A stretch of 64,000 nt of DNA from Facklamia hominis CCUG 36813 (GCF_000301035.1 NZ_JH932292.1:1-64000), one strand, 5' to 3'; positions 20,081-30,139 are shown, numbered from the stretch's first letter. Notes: generated by a model from the sequence alone, not told the origin. Numbers and translations: made by a program.

Positions 20081-23000
20081 GTGACTGAAGGTCAAAACAA
20101 TGAAAATAGTAACGAGAATCAAAATTTGAAGGACTCGTACTTAAACCCCAAATACGATCGCTATGCCACAATTGAATTTACTTCAGAGGATCTAAAACGA
20201 ATCAGACGTCCTAATCCACAACCCTTAGATCAAGATTATTTTTCACATGATTGGGAGGAAGAGACAAAGAAGGAGCAAGATGGTCAACTTGATGAGAGTT
20301 CTATGGCTTTTCAAGAAGACCGATCTTCATCTTCTTCATTAATGGAAGAACAGTATCATAAATACTTTTCCCAAAAATCAAGTGAAACTTCTTGTCACGA
20401 TGAAGAATCTGACCACCTTACATTTCAAGAGGAAGAGGCTAAAGAGGTATCTAAATCAAATGATGAGGAACATAATCTAGAAGCAAGGGAAGAGAAAGAC
20501 CTAGTAGCTCTTGCTAATGAATTAGAAGACTCCCTTGAACTGGATATTGATGATGAGCTATATCAGCGACATCATTTTGAGGAAAATGATGTGAGTGATT
20601 CCACAGATCAAAATCCGTTTGAATATCAGTCGATAACAAGTCAGTTAAGAGAAGAAAGTATCCAGCATCGTCAGCAGCATAACCAACCTGGATTCTTTCA
20701 AAAATTGCTTCAGACCATTTTCATTCGGCGTGAAGAAATGAATGATGGTGAGGACTACGATGACTGGGAAGAGGATAGTCTATCGTGGGAAGTTGAAGGC
20801 GAAGATCCGGTACTGTTGGATCAGGAATCGGAGAAAGAAGCGACTGATTCTAAGACGGAAGATGTTCAAGAATCTGTTGATTCTAATAGGGAGCAGTTAG
20901 ACGACTCAATGGTCACTGGTTCGGAAAGCGACGAAGAGTTGGTTTCAGAGAATGAAAAAAAAGAAGAAACTGAAGAAATTAATTCAGATCAGATTATAGT
21001 TAATGAAAATTCTCTAGAAGATGAAGTAGATAAGGTCCCTGCGGAATTATCAACGAGTGAGGAAGGGATTGAATTGAAGGTCCCTACCGATTCTGAGATT
21101 TATTTAGCAGATGAATCATCAGAGTTAGATAATCAGATGTATAGTGATGAGGATTTAGAGCGGATTGCAAAAGATTTACCCGATTTTTCTGAAATCGAAG
21201 ATGACTTACCGAAGACGACTTTAGCTGAAAAATTAAAAGCCCGTCTTTACCAGGAAATGGATCAATTGCGCTTTAAGTCTCAGGAAGCACTTGTAAAAGC
21301 GAAAGATAAGATCGAAGAAATACCTATTTTTTCGGATGATAAAGAAGAGATTAAATCCAATAAGTACCATTCCTCTAAACAAATTCCTCTTGATAATCCT
21401 TCAAAAGAGATGGAATTTCGAGAAGAAGTTATCAACGAAGTCGAAGATGTAGAAGATTCTGACGAATCCGAGCCTGAAATTCTTTTGACTCAGGAAGAAA
21501 TGAATCTTGAACATCCAGAGGAAGTCTCTTCTTTGATGCCTGATCAAAGTGATAACCAATCCGACGCGTATGATTTAGCTGAAAAAGTATCGCAAGCCAC
21601 AGCTTCTTATCAAGAGCCGCTCCTATCGGATCAAATTCTTGACGAAGGTTTGTCGATGACTGAAGTGAATCAATTTGAGGAACATTCAGACCAAGAAGAT
21701 AGTCGTCGTTTTGTTTCTGGTGTTACCTGGATGACATTTGGAAAGATGTTTTCGCGAATTATCGGAGCGCTTTACGTCATCCCCTGGGCGACCTGGTTAG
21801 GTCAAGATTATACTCATGCGAATGCCTTGTATGCGGTAGGTTATACGCCTTATGCCTTCTTTTTAGCGATCGCAACAGCAGGTTTTCCTGGGGCTGTGGC
21901 TAAGCAAATTGCTTATTATAATTCCAAAAAAGAATTTAAAGTATCGGATCAAATTTTTAAATATGCATTGATCATTATGCTGATTTCAGGGATACTCGCT
22001 TCGGCTATTTTCTTCTTTGCAGCTCCTGCGCTTGCAGGCCATTCATCAACCGATGATCCTAAAGCGGCTGTGATAGTGATTCGTTCTTTAGCTCCCGCCT
22101 TGTTAATCTTGCCGACAATGTCTTTAATTCGGGGCTATTTCCAAGGATTTAATAATCTGGCTCCTTTCGCTTTATCAGAGGTTATCGAGCAGATTATTCG
22201 GGTTTGTTATTTATTAGTTGCTACCTTCCTTATAACGCAGACTTATCATGGATCTGTGACGTCAGCAGTTGCTCATTCGACTTTTGCAGCCTTTGTGGGA
22301 GCACTTGTTGCATTGATGTACCTACTCTTTAAGTATTGGCGTCATCAACCTACAATGGAAAAATTAAAGGCTGTTTCTAAAGATCAAGTTCAGGTCGACT
22401 TCCAAGAAAGTATGGTTTTGATAATTAAAGACTCTATTCCATTTATTTTACTTGGATCTGGAATTATTCTGGCTCAGATTGTGGATACCTACACCTTCAA
22501 ACAAATTCTTGTTCGTACCAGCATTTTATTAAATAGTGAGATCTCACAATTATTTGGTGCAATGAATCTGGATGTTAATAAACTGGTTATGATCGTTGTT
22601 TCTTTAGCGGTTGCTATGGCATCATCAACGATCCCAGCCGTTTCTGCTAAGTATGCTAAGGGCGACGTAAATAAGACCGGTGAATTGGTTAAGAATATTG
22701 TTCTGGTCTTTAGTTTTGTGATGTTACCTGCTTCTGTAGGAATGGCCATGGTTGCTGATAATTTATACCCATTTTTCTATCCAACAGGGATTGAACAAGG
22801 GCCAAGTCTATTGGTCACAGGATCCTTTATGGCGATCGCTTTAGGAGCTTATACAGTTTTAGCGACAATTTTACAGTCGATGAATTACCGCCGTTATGCG
22901 GTATCCATGTTGTTTATTGGGATTTTAATTAAGTTGATCTTACAGTTCCCAATGGTGGCTTTGTTCCAAGCTAATGGAGCCATGTCAGCGACAGCTATTG

Positions 23001-23317
23001 CCTTTACGGTTACATCAATTACCATGTGGATGAAGATCTGGCGAATTATTAAAATTCGTGATCGGTATTTTGTGGGAGATTTAATACGTATCGTGATAGC
23101 AACCCTTGTAATGGCTATCGGGGCTAAGGGGTGGAACCGAGCCTTGAATGCTTTGATGGATCCGGTAGGTCGTGGATTGACTTTCTTGCAAATTTTGATT
23201 GTAGTAATTATGGCAATTATTATATATGCATCGATTATGGCGTTATTTGGCATGTTATCTATCGTCATTGGTGATTATCGATCTGATTTACAAAAAAGGA
23301 TGACTTTTCACAAATGA
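20081..23317 (+). CDS. MurJ/YtgP-like lipid flippase with a giant acidic N-terminal extension
   Basis: The C-terminal half (from about residue 541, RRFVSGVTWMTFGKM) is a polysaccharide/lipid II flippase of the MOP superfamily (YtgP/SpoVB/MurJ group) with about 14 membrane segments and the usual length of about 540 aa. It probably flips lipid-linked cell-wall precursor. The first roughly 540 residues are extremely rich in Glu, Asp, Ser and Gln with almost no hydrophobic stretch, apart from a short basic patch (GFFQKLLQTIFIRR near 207) and an amphipathic helix region (near 385-430). GTG at 20081 is chosen because AGAGGTG sits at the right distance. The gene lies between leuS and the pseudouridine synthase, the usual place for ytgP in Lactobacillales. 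The extension is cytoplasmic by topology. Confidence 0.88.
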   Translation: MTEGQNNENSNENQNLKDSYLNPKYDRYATIEFTSEDLKRIRRPNPQPLDQDYFSHDWEEETKKEQDGQLDESSMAFQEDRSSSSSLMEEQYHKYFSQKSSETSCHDEESDHLTFQEEEAKEVSKSNDEEHNLEAREEKDLVALANELEDSLELDIDDELYQRHHFEENDVSDSTDQNPFEYQSITSQLREESIQHRQQHNQPGFFQKLLQTIFIRREEMNDGEDYDDWEEDSLSWEVEGEDPVLLDQESEKEATDSKTEDVQESVDSNREQLDDSMVTGSESDEELVSENEKKEETEEINSDQIIVNENSLEDEVDKVPAELSTSEEGIELKVPTDSEIYLADESSELDNQMYSDEDLERIAKDLPDFSEIEDDLPKTTLAEKLKARLYQEMDQLRFKSQEALVKAKDKIEEIPIFSDDKEEIKSNKYHSSKQIPLDNPSKEMEFREEVINEVEDVEDSDESEPEILLTQEEMNLEHPEEVSSLMPDQSDNQSDAYDLAEKVSQATASYQEPLLSDQILDEGLSMTEVNQFEEHSDQEDSRRFVSGVTWMTFGKMFSRIIGALYVIPWATWLGQDYTHANALYAVGYTPYAFFLAIATAGFPGAVAKQIAYYNSKKEFKVSDQIFKYALIIMLISGILASAIFFFAAPALAGHSSTDDPKAAVIVIRSLAPALLILPTMSLIRGYFQGFNNLAPFALSEVIEQIIRVCYLLVATFLITQTYHGSVTSAVAHSTFAAFVGALVALMYLLFKYWRHQPTMEKLKAVSKDQVQVDFQESMVLIIKDSIPFILLGSGIILAQIVDTYTFKQILVRTSILLNSEISQLFGAMNLDVNKLVMIVVSLAVAMASSTIPAVSAKYAKGDVNKTGELVKNIVLVFSFVMLPASVGMAMVADNLYPFFYPTGIEQGPSLLVTGSFMAIALGAYTVLATILQSMNYRRYAVSMLFIGILIKLILQFPMVALFQANGAMSATAIAFTVTSITMWMKIWRIIKIRDRYFVGDLIRIVIATLVMAIGAKGWNRALNALMDPVGRGLTFLQILIVVIMAIIIYASIMALFGMLSIVIGDYRSDLQKRMTFHK

Positions 23318-24030
23318 TGCGTTTAGATAAATTTTTAAGTCATCAAGGATATGGGAGTCGTAAAGACGTAAAAAAAATTCTGGCACAAGGTAAGGTGAGT
23401 GTCAATGATCAAGTCATTAAACAAGCGAAATTTCAAGTGGATCCGATAAAGGATCAAGTAAAATTGAATAGTAAGATAATTGATTATCAAAAATATGTCT
23501 ATTACTTACTCAATAAGCCAGCTGGCTTTATATCAGCTACAGAAGATCAAAGTTATCAAACAGTTATCGATTTGATTCGAGAAGAAGACCAGCGGCCGGG
23601 ACTATTTCCGGTTGGTCGGTTAGATATTGATACAACAGGTCTTCTTTTGATCACTAATGACGGTCAATTGGGACACCGACTTACTTCACCTAAGCATCAA
23701 GTGGACAAAGTTTATGAAGCGGTCATAGAAGGGATTGCTGATCAAAATACGGTGGATTTATTTGGTCAGGGCCTTGATCTGGGTGATTTTGTGACACGAC
23801 CAGCTTACTTGAATGTTATATCTATTGATGAGCTTCAAGATATGAGTCATGTTCAAGTGACAATCCATGAAGGAAAATTTCATCAAGTAAAACGGATGTT
23901 TAAGGCTTGTGATTTAGAAGTATTAAAGTTAAAGCGCCTTTGTATGGGGCCTTTATATTTGGAAGAGTCGCTTCTTGAAGGTACTTACCGTAAATTGACT
24001 GATCAGGAGATACAACAGTTAGATCAATGA
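23314..24030 (+). CDS. RsuA-family pseudouridine synthase
   Basis: Isomerises a uridine in rRNA (RsuA: 16S U516; relatives act on 23S). 238 aa with an N-terminal S4 RNA-binding domain (MRLDKFLSHQGYGSRKDVKK) and the catalytic GRLDIDTTGLLLITNDG motif (Asp near residue 104). KFHQVKRMFKA near 192 is a typical RsuA/RluB signature. The gene overlaps the flippase stop by 4 bp (ATGA), so the two are translationally coupled. Confidence 0.92.
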   Translation: MMRLDKFLSHQGYGSRKDVKKILAQGKVSVNDQVIKQAKFQVDPIKDQVKLNSKIIDYQKYVYYLLNKPAGFISATEDQSYQTVIDLIREEDQRPGLFPVGRLDIDTTGLLLITNDGQLGHRLTSPKHQVDKVYEAVIEGIADQNTVDLFGQGLDLGDFVTRPAYLNVISIDELQDMSHVQVTIHEGKFHQVKRMFKACDLEVLKLKRLCMGPLYLEESLLEGTYRKLTDQEIQQLDQ

Positions 24031-24050
24031 TAATGGGTGGACTATAAAAG

Positions 24051-24088
24051 AAAAGAAGATTGTGTTTTATTAGACACAATCTTCTTTT
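24051..24088. terminator. Bidirectional terminator
   Basis: AAAAGAAGATTGTGT / ACACAATCTTCTTTT hairpin between the convergent pseudouridine synthase and ABC permease genes. Confidence 0.88.
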
Positions 24089-24090
24089 TA

Positions 24091-25800
24091 TTAATTAATT
24101 TTATTTTTTCTATCTGAAGAACCATAAATAAAATATAAAGCTGCCCCTTTAATTATCATTAAGACAACGGAGTATACGGCATTGATTGCTTGAGCATCAA
24201 TATTGGTATCTGGGTTTGCATTTTGTCGAATCTCAATCCCCAAAGTAGGATTAGACGGTTGATAGAGGAAAACGGATAAGTCATAATCATCAATTAACTG
24301 ATTAAACTGAATGGCAATCAGAGCTAAAATAGTGGGGAGGAGAATAGGTAGTAACACCTTAATAAATGTTCGAATCTTTGAGGCTCCGAGTAGTTGAGAA
24401 GCTTCTTCTAATTGAGGGCTTAATCCAAAATAAGCCGCTTTAATATATCGCAAACTATTTGGTAAGGAAATAACAAGATAAGCTAAGGGAAGAATCCACC
24501 AGGATCCAATCACACTACGCCCCAACAATAGACGACTTGGCTGATCATAGGCCATGAGATAACCCAAGGCAAGCATAAGTGAAGGAACTAACCAGGGAAT
24601 ATAGAAACTATATTCAAGAATATTTGCCTTCCAATCATGCTTTGATTTTTGTAAGATTCGACCTACTAGCGTAATTAACAGTACAGCACCCACTGCAGCA
24701 ATCGCAGAATAACAAATGGATGTTATGATAGGTTGGAGGTGGTCCAATCGGCTGAAAACTTTATAGTAATTTGCCAAAGTTAAGTGATTGAGTGAGAGCG
24801 TTGACTGCCTTAATGCGGCACCTTGGGTAAAAGAGGCAACAATAATGGCTGCAAAAGGAAGTAAGAATAAAGCAGCTAAGGCGTATGCTAATGTATGAAT
24901 CAAAGCATTTAACCAAGGAAGATTAATTTTTTGTTTATGTAATTTTGCTTGTGTTTTTGAGACTGATAGGAAGTTTGACTTTCTTTCATTACGGGTAATC
25001 AAAAAGAGCAGTAGAATTTGACATAAACCTAAAAACACAGATAAAACAGCTGCGATATCACGGGAACGTGGTCGATTAGCAAAAGTCAAGATTAAAGGTG
25101 AGATCGTTTGAAAATCCTTCCCACCAACCATAACGGGAGCTGAAAAGGCACCAAGCCCAGTTTGGAAGGTCATGATAATAAGGGTTAGCATCACGGGAAG
25201 GATCGTAGGCAAAGCAACTTTTCTTAGGACTTGCATTGGATTAGACCCTAGTAAACGAGCCGCTTCTAAGAGATGAAAATCGATTGAGCGAATGGCATTT
25301 CTTAAGAATAGCATATGAATATGTGTACAGCCTAAGGTCATAATAAAAAGCACAGGTCCAAATCCTTCAAACCAATAGATATTCATCTTGGGAAAGATTA
25401 GTGCTAATAATTGGGTGATAAAGCCATTTTTTCCATAGACAAGTAAGTAACCAAAGTTCATGACCATACCACCCATTAATAGGGTCGTCATATAAATCAA
25501 TCTTAAAAGATTTGCTCCCTTGATCTCAAAGTAGTCAGTCACTAAGACCATGAATAGGCCTAAAATATTGCAGCTAAATGTCAGACAAACTGCTAATAAG
25601 AATGAATTTCGAATAGATTGCATCGCTCGTTGGGATTTGAATACTTTTTCAACAGCGCGAAGATTAAGTGCCCCTTGAGGCCATAAACTGGTTTGAATGA
25701 CTGAGAAAATGGGATTGATGATGACAGCCAATATAAACCAAGCCAGAATGATATAAAAAAGCCATTTGATGGTTTTTTGGAGGATATTTGTTCGAGACAT
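24091..25800 (-). CDS. ABC transporter permease, fused two-domain (Fe3+/thiamine/phosphonate class)
   Basis: A 569-aa membrane protein with two BPD_transp_1 domains in tandem, about 12 membrane segments. EAA loops are LLEAARLLGSNPMQVLRKV (first half) and LEEASQLLGASKIRTFIKV (second half), each docking an ATPase subunit. Fused permeases of this layout occur in FbpB, ThiP and phosphonate systems. The start codon lies 1 bp after the stop of the ATPase gene, so it is last in a minus-strand operon of binding protein, ATPase and permease. The imported compound cannot be read from the permease. Confidence 0.88.
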   Translation of the reverse strand: MSRTNILQKTIKWLFYIILAWFILAVIINPIFSVIQTSLWPQGALNLRAVEKVFKSQRAMQSIRNSFLLAVCLTFSCNILGLFMVLVTDYFEIKGANLLRLIYMTTLLMGGMVMNFGYLLVYGKNGFITQLLALIFPKMNIYWFEGFGPVLFIMTLGCTHIHMLFLRNAIRSIDFHLLEAARLLGSNPMQVLRKVALPTILPVMLTLIIMTFQTGLGAFSAPVMVGGKDFQTISPLILTFANRPRSRDIAAVLSVFLGLCQILLLFLITRNERKSNFLSVSKTQAKLHKQKINLPWLNALIHTLAYALAALFLLPFAAIIVASFTQGAALRQSTLSLNHLTLANYYKVFSRLDHLQPIITSICYSAIAAVGAVLLITLVGRILQKSKHDWKANILEYSFYIPWLVPSLMLALGYLMAYDQPSRLLLGRSVIGSWWILPLAYLVISLPNSLRYIKAAYFGLSPQLEEASQLLGASKIRTFIKVLLPILLPTILALIAIQFNQLIDDYDLSVFLYQPSNPTLGIEIRQNANPDTNIDAQAINAVYSVVLMIIKGAALYFIYGSSDRKNKIN

Positions 25801-25801
25801 T

Positions 25802-26824
25802 TTATTCCTCCTCTTTGGTGTAAGTTAAAAGTTGCTTTGGATTAAAGTAAATTTGAATGGAATCCCCCATTTGATAATGTGGCTCTTGTTGATTGAGGAT
25901 TATAAAATAGATAACCTGGTTTTTAACTTTGATACCATATAAGAATTGGGATCCATGAAAGCTTCGATGACAAATTGTCCCACTAATTAGTATATCTTCA
26001 TTACTTTGACGTTGATCATGCAGGGCTTCATAACGAATATACGTCTTTTTTTGAGAGTCTAGTTGATAAGAATTGTCTTGATTTAAGTGTTCCATTGTTT
26101 CACTTTCAAATTGGTTAACACGTCCGATAAAATTGCAGACAAATTCATTAGCAGAATGATTATATAGTTCAATGGGATCCGCTATTTGTTCAATATGCCC
26201 CTGGTTAAAGACCGCAATTCTATCTGAAAGCTCTAAGGCTTCTTCTTGATCATGAGTAACATATATAGCCGTTAAATTTGTTTTGGCCTGGATTTGCTTT
26301 AACTCCACTCTTAATTGTTGACGCAATTTAGCGTCAAGATTGGAAAGGGGTTCGTCAAAGAGAATCAATTGTGGTTCTTTAATGAGAGTTCGAGCAATGG
26401 CAACCCGTTGCTGTTGTCCTCCAGATAGTTGGGAAACATTTTTTACTAAATCTTCTGGGGATAAGTCAACAATGGCTGCTTGTTGGTAGACTTTTTCTTG
26501 AATGGTCTTTTCTGGAAGACGGTCTACTCTTAGACCATAGGCTATATTGTCAAAAACGGTCATGGTAGGGAATAGAGCATAAGATTGAAAGACCATACCA
26601 ATTTTCCGTTTTTCAGCTGGAAGAGGGGTAATGTCTTGTCCGTTGATAAAGATCTTTCCTTGGCTAGGTTGAGTTAAGCCTGCGATAGCCCTTAGTGTTG
26701 TTGTTTTACCACAACCTGAAGGTCCAAGAAAGGTAAAGAATTCTCCCTTGTTTATTTTTAAATTAACTTGGTCTACAGCGACAAAATCATCATATTTAAT
26801 TTGAACATTTTGTAATTCGATCAT
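25802..26824 (-). CDS. ABC transporter ATP-binding protein (PotA/FbpC-like)
   Basis: 340 aa. Walker [11 protein letters not shown]-loop FQSYALFP, signature [10 protein letters not shown], Walker [13 protein letters not shown] and the switch HD are all intact in the first 230 residues. A C-terminal TOBE-type regulatory domain follows. It energises the fused permease encoded 1 bp downstream. A hairpin terminator separates it from the binding-protein gene upstream. Confidence 0.92.
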   Translation of the reverse strand: MIELQNVQIKYDDFVAVDQVNLKINKGEFFTFLGPSGCGKTTTLRAIAGLTQPSQGKIFINGQDITPLPAEKRKIGMVFQSYALFPTMTVFDNIAYGLRVDRLPEKTIQEKVYQQAAIVDLSPEDLVKNVSQLSGGQQQRVAIARTLIKEPQLILFDEPLSNLDAKLRQQLRVELKQIQAKTNLTAIYVTHDQEEALELSDRIAVFNQGHIEQIADPIELYNHSANEFVCNFIGRVNQFESETMEHLNQDNSYQLDSQKKTYIRYEALHDQRQSNEDILISGTICHRSFHGSQFLYGIKVKNQVIYFIILNQQEPHYQMGDSIQIYFNPKQLLTYTKEEE

Positions 26825-26843
26825 GATATTCTCCTTAAAAAAA

Positions 26844-26872
26844 AGAGACTGTGGGCTTAGGCCACAGCCTCT
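26844..26872 (-). terminator. Attenuating hairpin between binding protein and ATPase genes
   Basis: AGAGACTGTGG / CCACAGCCTCT (one mismatch), followed on the minus strand by eight T. Partial read-through would give more binding protein than ATPase and permease. Confidence 0.8.
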
Positions 26873-26898
26873 TCATTTATCTATATAGTGTTTGTTAT

Positions 26899-27957
26899 TT
26901 ACGGCATATAGTCGAGTTCAAGCTTTTCAACCCAGGCATCTACATTATCACGATAAAGGTCCCAATCGACATTCATTGATGTTACTTGATCGATAAGGGA
27001 TTTCATTGTTTCATTAAGGCCATCTTTAGCTCCAGATGTTAAGGGAATAAAGCCGAATTCTTCAGCTAATGTCTTTTGAACCTCATCGGAACCAAACCAA
27101 TTAACAAATTCTTCTGCATTGGCATAGTCATTATCTTCGCCTTTATCTAGAATTCCGATTTGTTCACGCATTGTAAATACACCGTATTCAGGATTGATTG
27201 GTTTAACATTAAGCTCCGGATCTTTATCCATAGCCGTTGCAGTACCAGAAGCATGGAAATAATCAAAGAGTAAGTCTCCATCTTTGATGAGTTGCCAATG
27301 ATCTTCATCTTCTCTTGTTTGATAACCATTTTCTATGAATTTAGCGACTTTATCCCAACCTTCTTCTGAAATTCCAAGTTCTCCGTTTTCATCGGGGTAT
27401 TGCATTAAAATGGATAAAATAATTTTTTGGTGGGTTGATCCTCCAAGGTTTTCTGGAATACGGTATTTTCCAGAAAGGGCAGGATCTTCACCTAATTCTT
27501 CTAATCGTTTAGGAACCTGGTCTTCAGTTACATTATCTGGATTATATAGTCCGAAGATATAGGATTCTGCAAAAGGATAAAAGGCTTTTGCACCTAGAAT
27601 AGCTTCACTGTCAATCTCGTTAGCCCAAACAGGTTCAAAGTCGTGAAGTTTTACTTCATCTTGAAGGTTTAACCAGTTGGCTTCATCAAGGCCAATGACT
27701 ACATCAGCTTGAGGGTCGGCCTTTTCAGCTAAAACACGATTGTAGATATCTCCAGAACCAGCGACCACAACTTCTAATTCAAAACCAGCTTCTTTAGCTA
27801 ATTCTTCTACTTTTGCTAAACGACTTTCATCATTTAATGTGTTAGAGTAGACCACGACTTTCTTTGTATCTTCTGCAAAGACGGGAGAAAATTGAGTACT
27901 AATGAGACTTGCAAAAGATAAAACAGCTGTACTTGCCATTAATAATTTTTTATTCAT
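26899..27957 (-). CDS. Extracellular solute-binding protein, Fe3+/thiamine-type, without lipobox
   Basis: 352 aa. A signal peptide (MNKKLLMASTAVLSFASLIS...) ends at SPVFA-ED, a type I signal peptidase site. No cysteine occurs in the first 30 residues, so it cannot be lipid-anchored, which is unusual for a Gram-positive binding protein. The mature part begins VVVYSNTLNDESRL, typical of the family 1 (FbpA/TbpA/PotD-like) fold. Conserved blocks include AGSGDIYNRVLAEK and GLDEANWLN. First gene of the minus-strand importer operon. The ligand is not identifiable by eye. Confidence 0.87.
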   Translation of the reverse strand: MNKKLLMASTAVLSFASLISTQFSPVFAEDTKKVVVYSNTLNDESRLAKVEELAKEAGFELEVVVAGSGDIYNRVLAEKADPQADVVIGLDEANWLNLQDEVKLHDFEPVWANEIDSEAILGAKAFYPFAESYIFGLYNPDNVTEDQVPKRLEELGEDPALSGKYRIPENLGGSTHQKIILSILMQYPDENGELGISEEGWDKVAKFIENGYQTREDEDHWQLIKDGDLLFDYFHASGTATAMDKDPELNVKPINPEYGVFTMREQIGILDKGEDNDYANAEEFVNWFGSDEVQKTLAEEFGFIPLTSGAKDGLNETMKSLIDQVTSMNVDWDLYRDNVDAWVEKLELDYMP

Positions 27958-28014
27958 GGGAACTTCCTTTCATTTATTAGTTAATTTAAGGATAACATAC
28001 TTTCAATATTATGC

Positions 28015-29256
28015 CTATCTATAAGAAAGAATTTCTTCTAGGACTTTGGCTTCTTTTTGAACGAGCTGAGGCCAGGAAAATGCTTGAATTGCTTCCCAAG
28101 TAGATGATGCAATAGGGTTGTTTGATTGAACCCGTTGGATCTGCTTTTCAATGGCTAATTGGAGTTGTTGATTAAATTGTGGTAAATCTGCCTCAACGGG
28201 TTGGTCTTGGTTAATTAATTGAGGAAGTGGAACATATTCAATCATACCTGTTGAATTTAGAGAGGACTCTAAAAGACCATGCAGGGCAGGCAATTGACTG
28301 ACAACTGTTCTTAATCCACAGGCCATCGCTTCTAATACAATGGTTGGCAAACCTTCGTAGAAAGAAGGGAGAATAAAGATATCAGCTTGTCGCATAAAAT
28401 CAGCTAGATCTTCCTGGAGAGGCATTGGATCATATTGAAAGAAACCTTCAATATCACCGGAACAAGCGAGTTCATGTAATTGTGATTTGGCGGCCTTTTC
28501 TCCCATGCCTATCATATGAAGTTCAATTTGGGGATATTTTTTTTTAAGGGATGGGTAGATTTGAGCTAGCTGGAAGACTCCTTTGGAATGGACCAATTTA
28601 CCCGCATAAATTAGTTTAATTGGATCCTGTTGAGAGTGTGTCTTTTTTTTATGTGTATAAAATATCTCTGGATTATAGCCATTACCCATAACTTTTATTT
28701 TTTTAGGATCAATCTGATAAACTTCTTGAATATCTGCCATATTTTCATAGGAAAGGGCAAATACAGCTGATAAACTAGATAAGTCTGGCACATAGCGATC
28801 TTTAAGATGTGGGAAACGTTTGGCTTGACGGATGTCGGTTGAATGGCTGATTGCTATTACAGGACAGTCTGAAAATATATCTAAAGTAATTTGGCATAAA
28901 TACCAAAGATGGTGACAAATTACTAAATCAGGCTTAAATGTCTTTTTAGCATCATTCAATTGTTTCTTAAAAGCGTTGGACCAAATGGTTATTTGGCTTT
29001 CAGTCATTTCAGAATATATCGTATTTGGATAAGGCATGACATCAGACATTCCAGCAATTGGAAAGGGAATATCCTCACTTAAAAATTGAACAGGAAAAAC
29101 AAAATCCTTTTGAATATCATGGTTAAATGGCTCCTGGATGGCGTAAACAAGTGCATTTTGATGGCCCAATTCAGTTAGAGAATGAACGAGGTTACGGTAG
29201 TAAACTCCTGAACCCGTTCTTTCTGGAAGTTGGGCGATAACATGTAGAATTTTCAA
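28015..29256 (-). CDS. GT4-family glycosyltransferase
   Basis: 413 aa, GT-B fold glycosyltransferase. The N-terminal half has RTGSGVYYRNLVHSL. The C-terminal nucleotide-sugar-binding half has YAGKLVHSKGV (near 218) and PSFYEGLPTIVLEAMACG (near 305), the E-x7-E motif of retaining GT4 enzymes. It has no membrane segment and is probably a peripheral enzyme of cell-surface glycan or glycolipid synthesis. It lies on the minus strand upstream of the binding-protein gene and is divergent from grdA. The acceptor is unknown. Confidence 0.85.
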   Translation of the reverse strand: MKILHVIAQLPERTGSGVYYRNLVHSLTELGHQNALVYAIQEPFNHDIQKDFVFPVQFLSEDIPFPIAGMSDVMPYPNTIYSEMTESQITIWSNAFKKQLNDAKKTFKPDLVICHHLWYLCQITLDIFSDCPVIAISHSTDIRQAKRFPHLKDRYVPDLSSLSAVFALSYENMADIQEVYQIDPKKIKVMGNGYNPEIFYTHKKKTHSQQDPIKLIYAGKLVHSKGVFQLAQIYPSLKKKYPQIELHMIGMGEKAAKSQLHELACSGDIEGFFQYDPMPLQEDLADFMRQADIFILPSFYEGLPTIVLEAMACGLRTVVSQLPALHGLLESSLNSTGMIEYVPLPQLINQDQPVEADLPQFNQQLQLAIEKQIQRVQSNNPIASSTWEAIQAFSWPQLVQKEAKVLEEILSYR

Positions 29257-29438
29257 TGAATCACTCCTTTTTTATATTTAACATGTATTATAAAGATTTC
29301 TAAATAAAATGAAAACGCCTACCAAGCAAACTTGTGATTTATTAGTAAAACAAATAAATGAAATAACCTTGACACAGAGCGGTTTTCAAACAAAGAAAAT
29401 AATGAAAACGTTAAAATAAAAGTTATTTATAAAAACAT
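29257..29438. promoter_or_regulatory. Divergent regulatory region between glycosyltransferase and grdA, with near-cre sites
   Basis: AT-rich. Two sequences resemble CcpA (cre) sites: ATGAAAACGTTAAAA at 29402-29416 (one mismatch to WTGNAANCGNWNNCW) and ATGAAAACGCCTACC at 29309-29323 (two mismatches). A second TTGACA is at 29369. None is a full match, so regulation by CcpA is a suggestion only. Confidence 0.35.
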
Positions 29439-29467
29439 TTGACATTTTCAAAGTTTGATCATATAAT
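29439..29467 (+). promoter_or_regulatory. grdA promoter
   Basis: Perfect consensus: TTGACA (29439-29444), 17-bp spacer, TATAAT (29462-29467). RNA would start near 29474, leaving a leader of about 60 nt. Predicts very strong expression, as expected for the small electron-carrier protein GrdA. Confidence 0.9.
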
Positions 29468-29534
29468 AACAAGTGTAGTAGTGATAATGTTGTAAGCGAA
29501 ATGTTTTATTTCAATATTTTTAGGAGGTAAATGT

Positions 29535-30011
29535 ATGTCATTTTTTGATAACAAAAAGTTTCTTATCATTGGTGACCGGGACGGTATTCCTGGACAAGCC
29601 ATTGAAGCATGTTTAGAAGGTAAACCAGTAGAGGTTCTCTTCTCATCTACAGAATGTTTCGTTTGAACGGCCGCAGGTGCCATGGATTTGGAAAACCAAC
29701 GTCGTATCAAAGAAGCCGCTGAAAAATATGGTGCAGAGAATCTAGTCGTAATCTTAGGTGGTGCCGAAGCTGAATCTGCAGGACTTGCTGCTGAAACAGT
29801 AACTAATGGTGACCCAACTTATGCTGGTCCATTAACTGCTACTCCATTGGGATTAGCTGTTTACCATGCAACTGAACCAGAATTTAAAGAATATGCAGAT
29901 CCAGACATTTATGACGAACAAGTCGGAATGATGGAAATGGTATTAGATGTAGATTCAATCGCCGAAGAAATGAAATCAATTCGCGATCAATTTTCTAAAT
30001 ACACAGCATAA
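29535..30011 (+). CDS. grdA: Glycine reductase complex selenoprotein A (Sec encoded by TGA at 29664-29666)
   Basis: GrdA takes the carboxymethyl group from protein B on its selenocysteine and passes it to protein C, forming an intramolecular bond that thioredoxin later reduces. 158 aa, the family's usual length. The motif is [15 protein letters not shown] with Sec at codon 44, the same position as in known clostridial GrdA. The frame is open on both sides of the TGA. The start ATG follows AGGAGG. A loop GG lies 17 nt beyond the TGA, as needed for a SECIS. It has its own consensus promoter and its own terminator, so it is made as a separate, abundant transcript. Confidence 0.97.
29667..29697 (+). 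promoter_or_regulatory. Candidate SECIS in grdA
   Basis: After the TGA, GGU-CC and GG-ACC segments (29676-29697) can fold into an imperfect hairpin whose loop (AUGGAUUU) shows GG at 29684-29685, 17 nt after the TGA. The pairing is weaker than in nox or grdB. Confidence 0.5.
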
Positions 30012-30026
30012 TATTTAATATGCCTC

Positions 30027-30055
30027 AAAAAGACAGCACTTAGGTGCTGTCTTTT
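30027..30055 (+). terminator. Terminator after grdA
   Basis: AAAAGACAGCAC-TTAG-GTGCTGTCTTTT hairpin. It separates grdA from grdC. A TTGCTA-17-AATAAT promoter candidate at 30073-30101 could restart transcription for grdCD. Confidence 0.88.
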
Positions 30056-30139
30056 CATATATGACGCATCACTTGCTATTTAAGGCGATCTGTGAAATAA
30101 TAGAGGTACAAAATCTTATAAGTAAAAGGAGAAATGTTA

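Noticed and set aside
29535-29666. grdA and grdB as frameshifted or nonsense-mutated genes
   Set aside because: Both TGA codons sit at the known selenocysteine positions of these families and the frames continue with family sequence.
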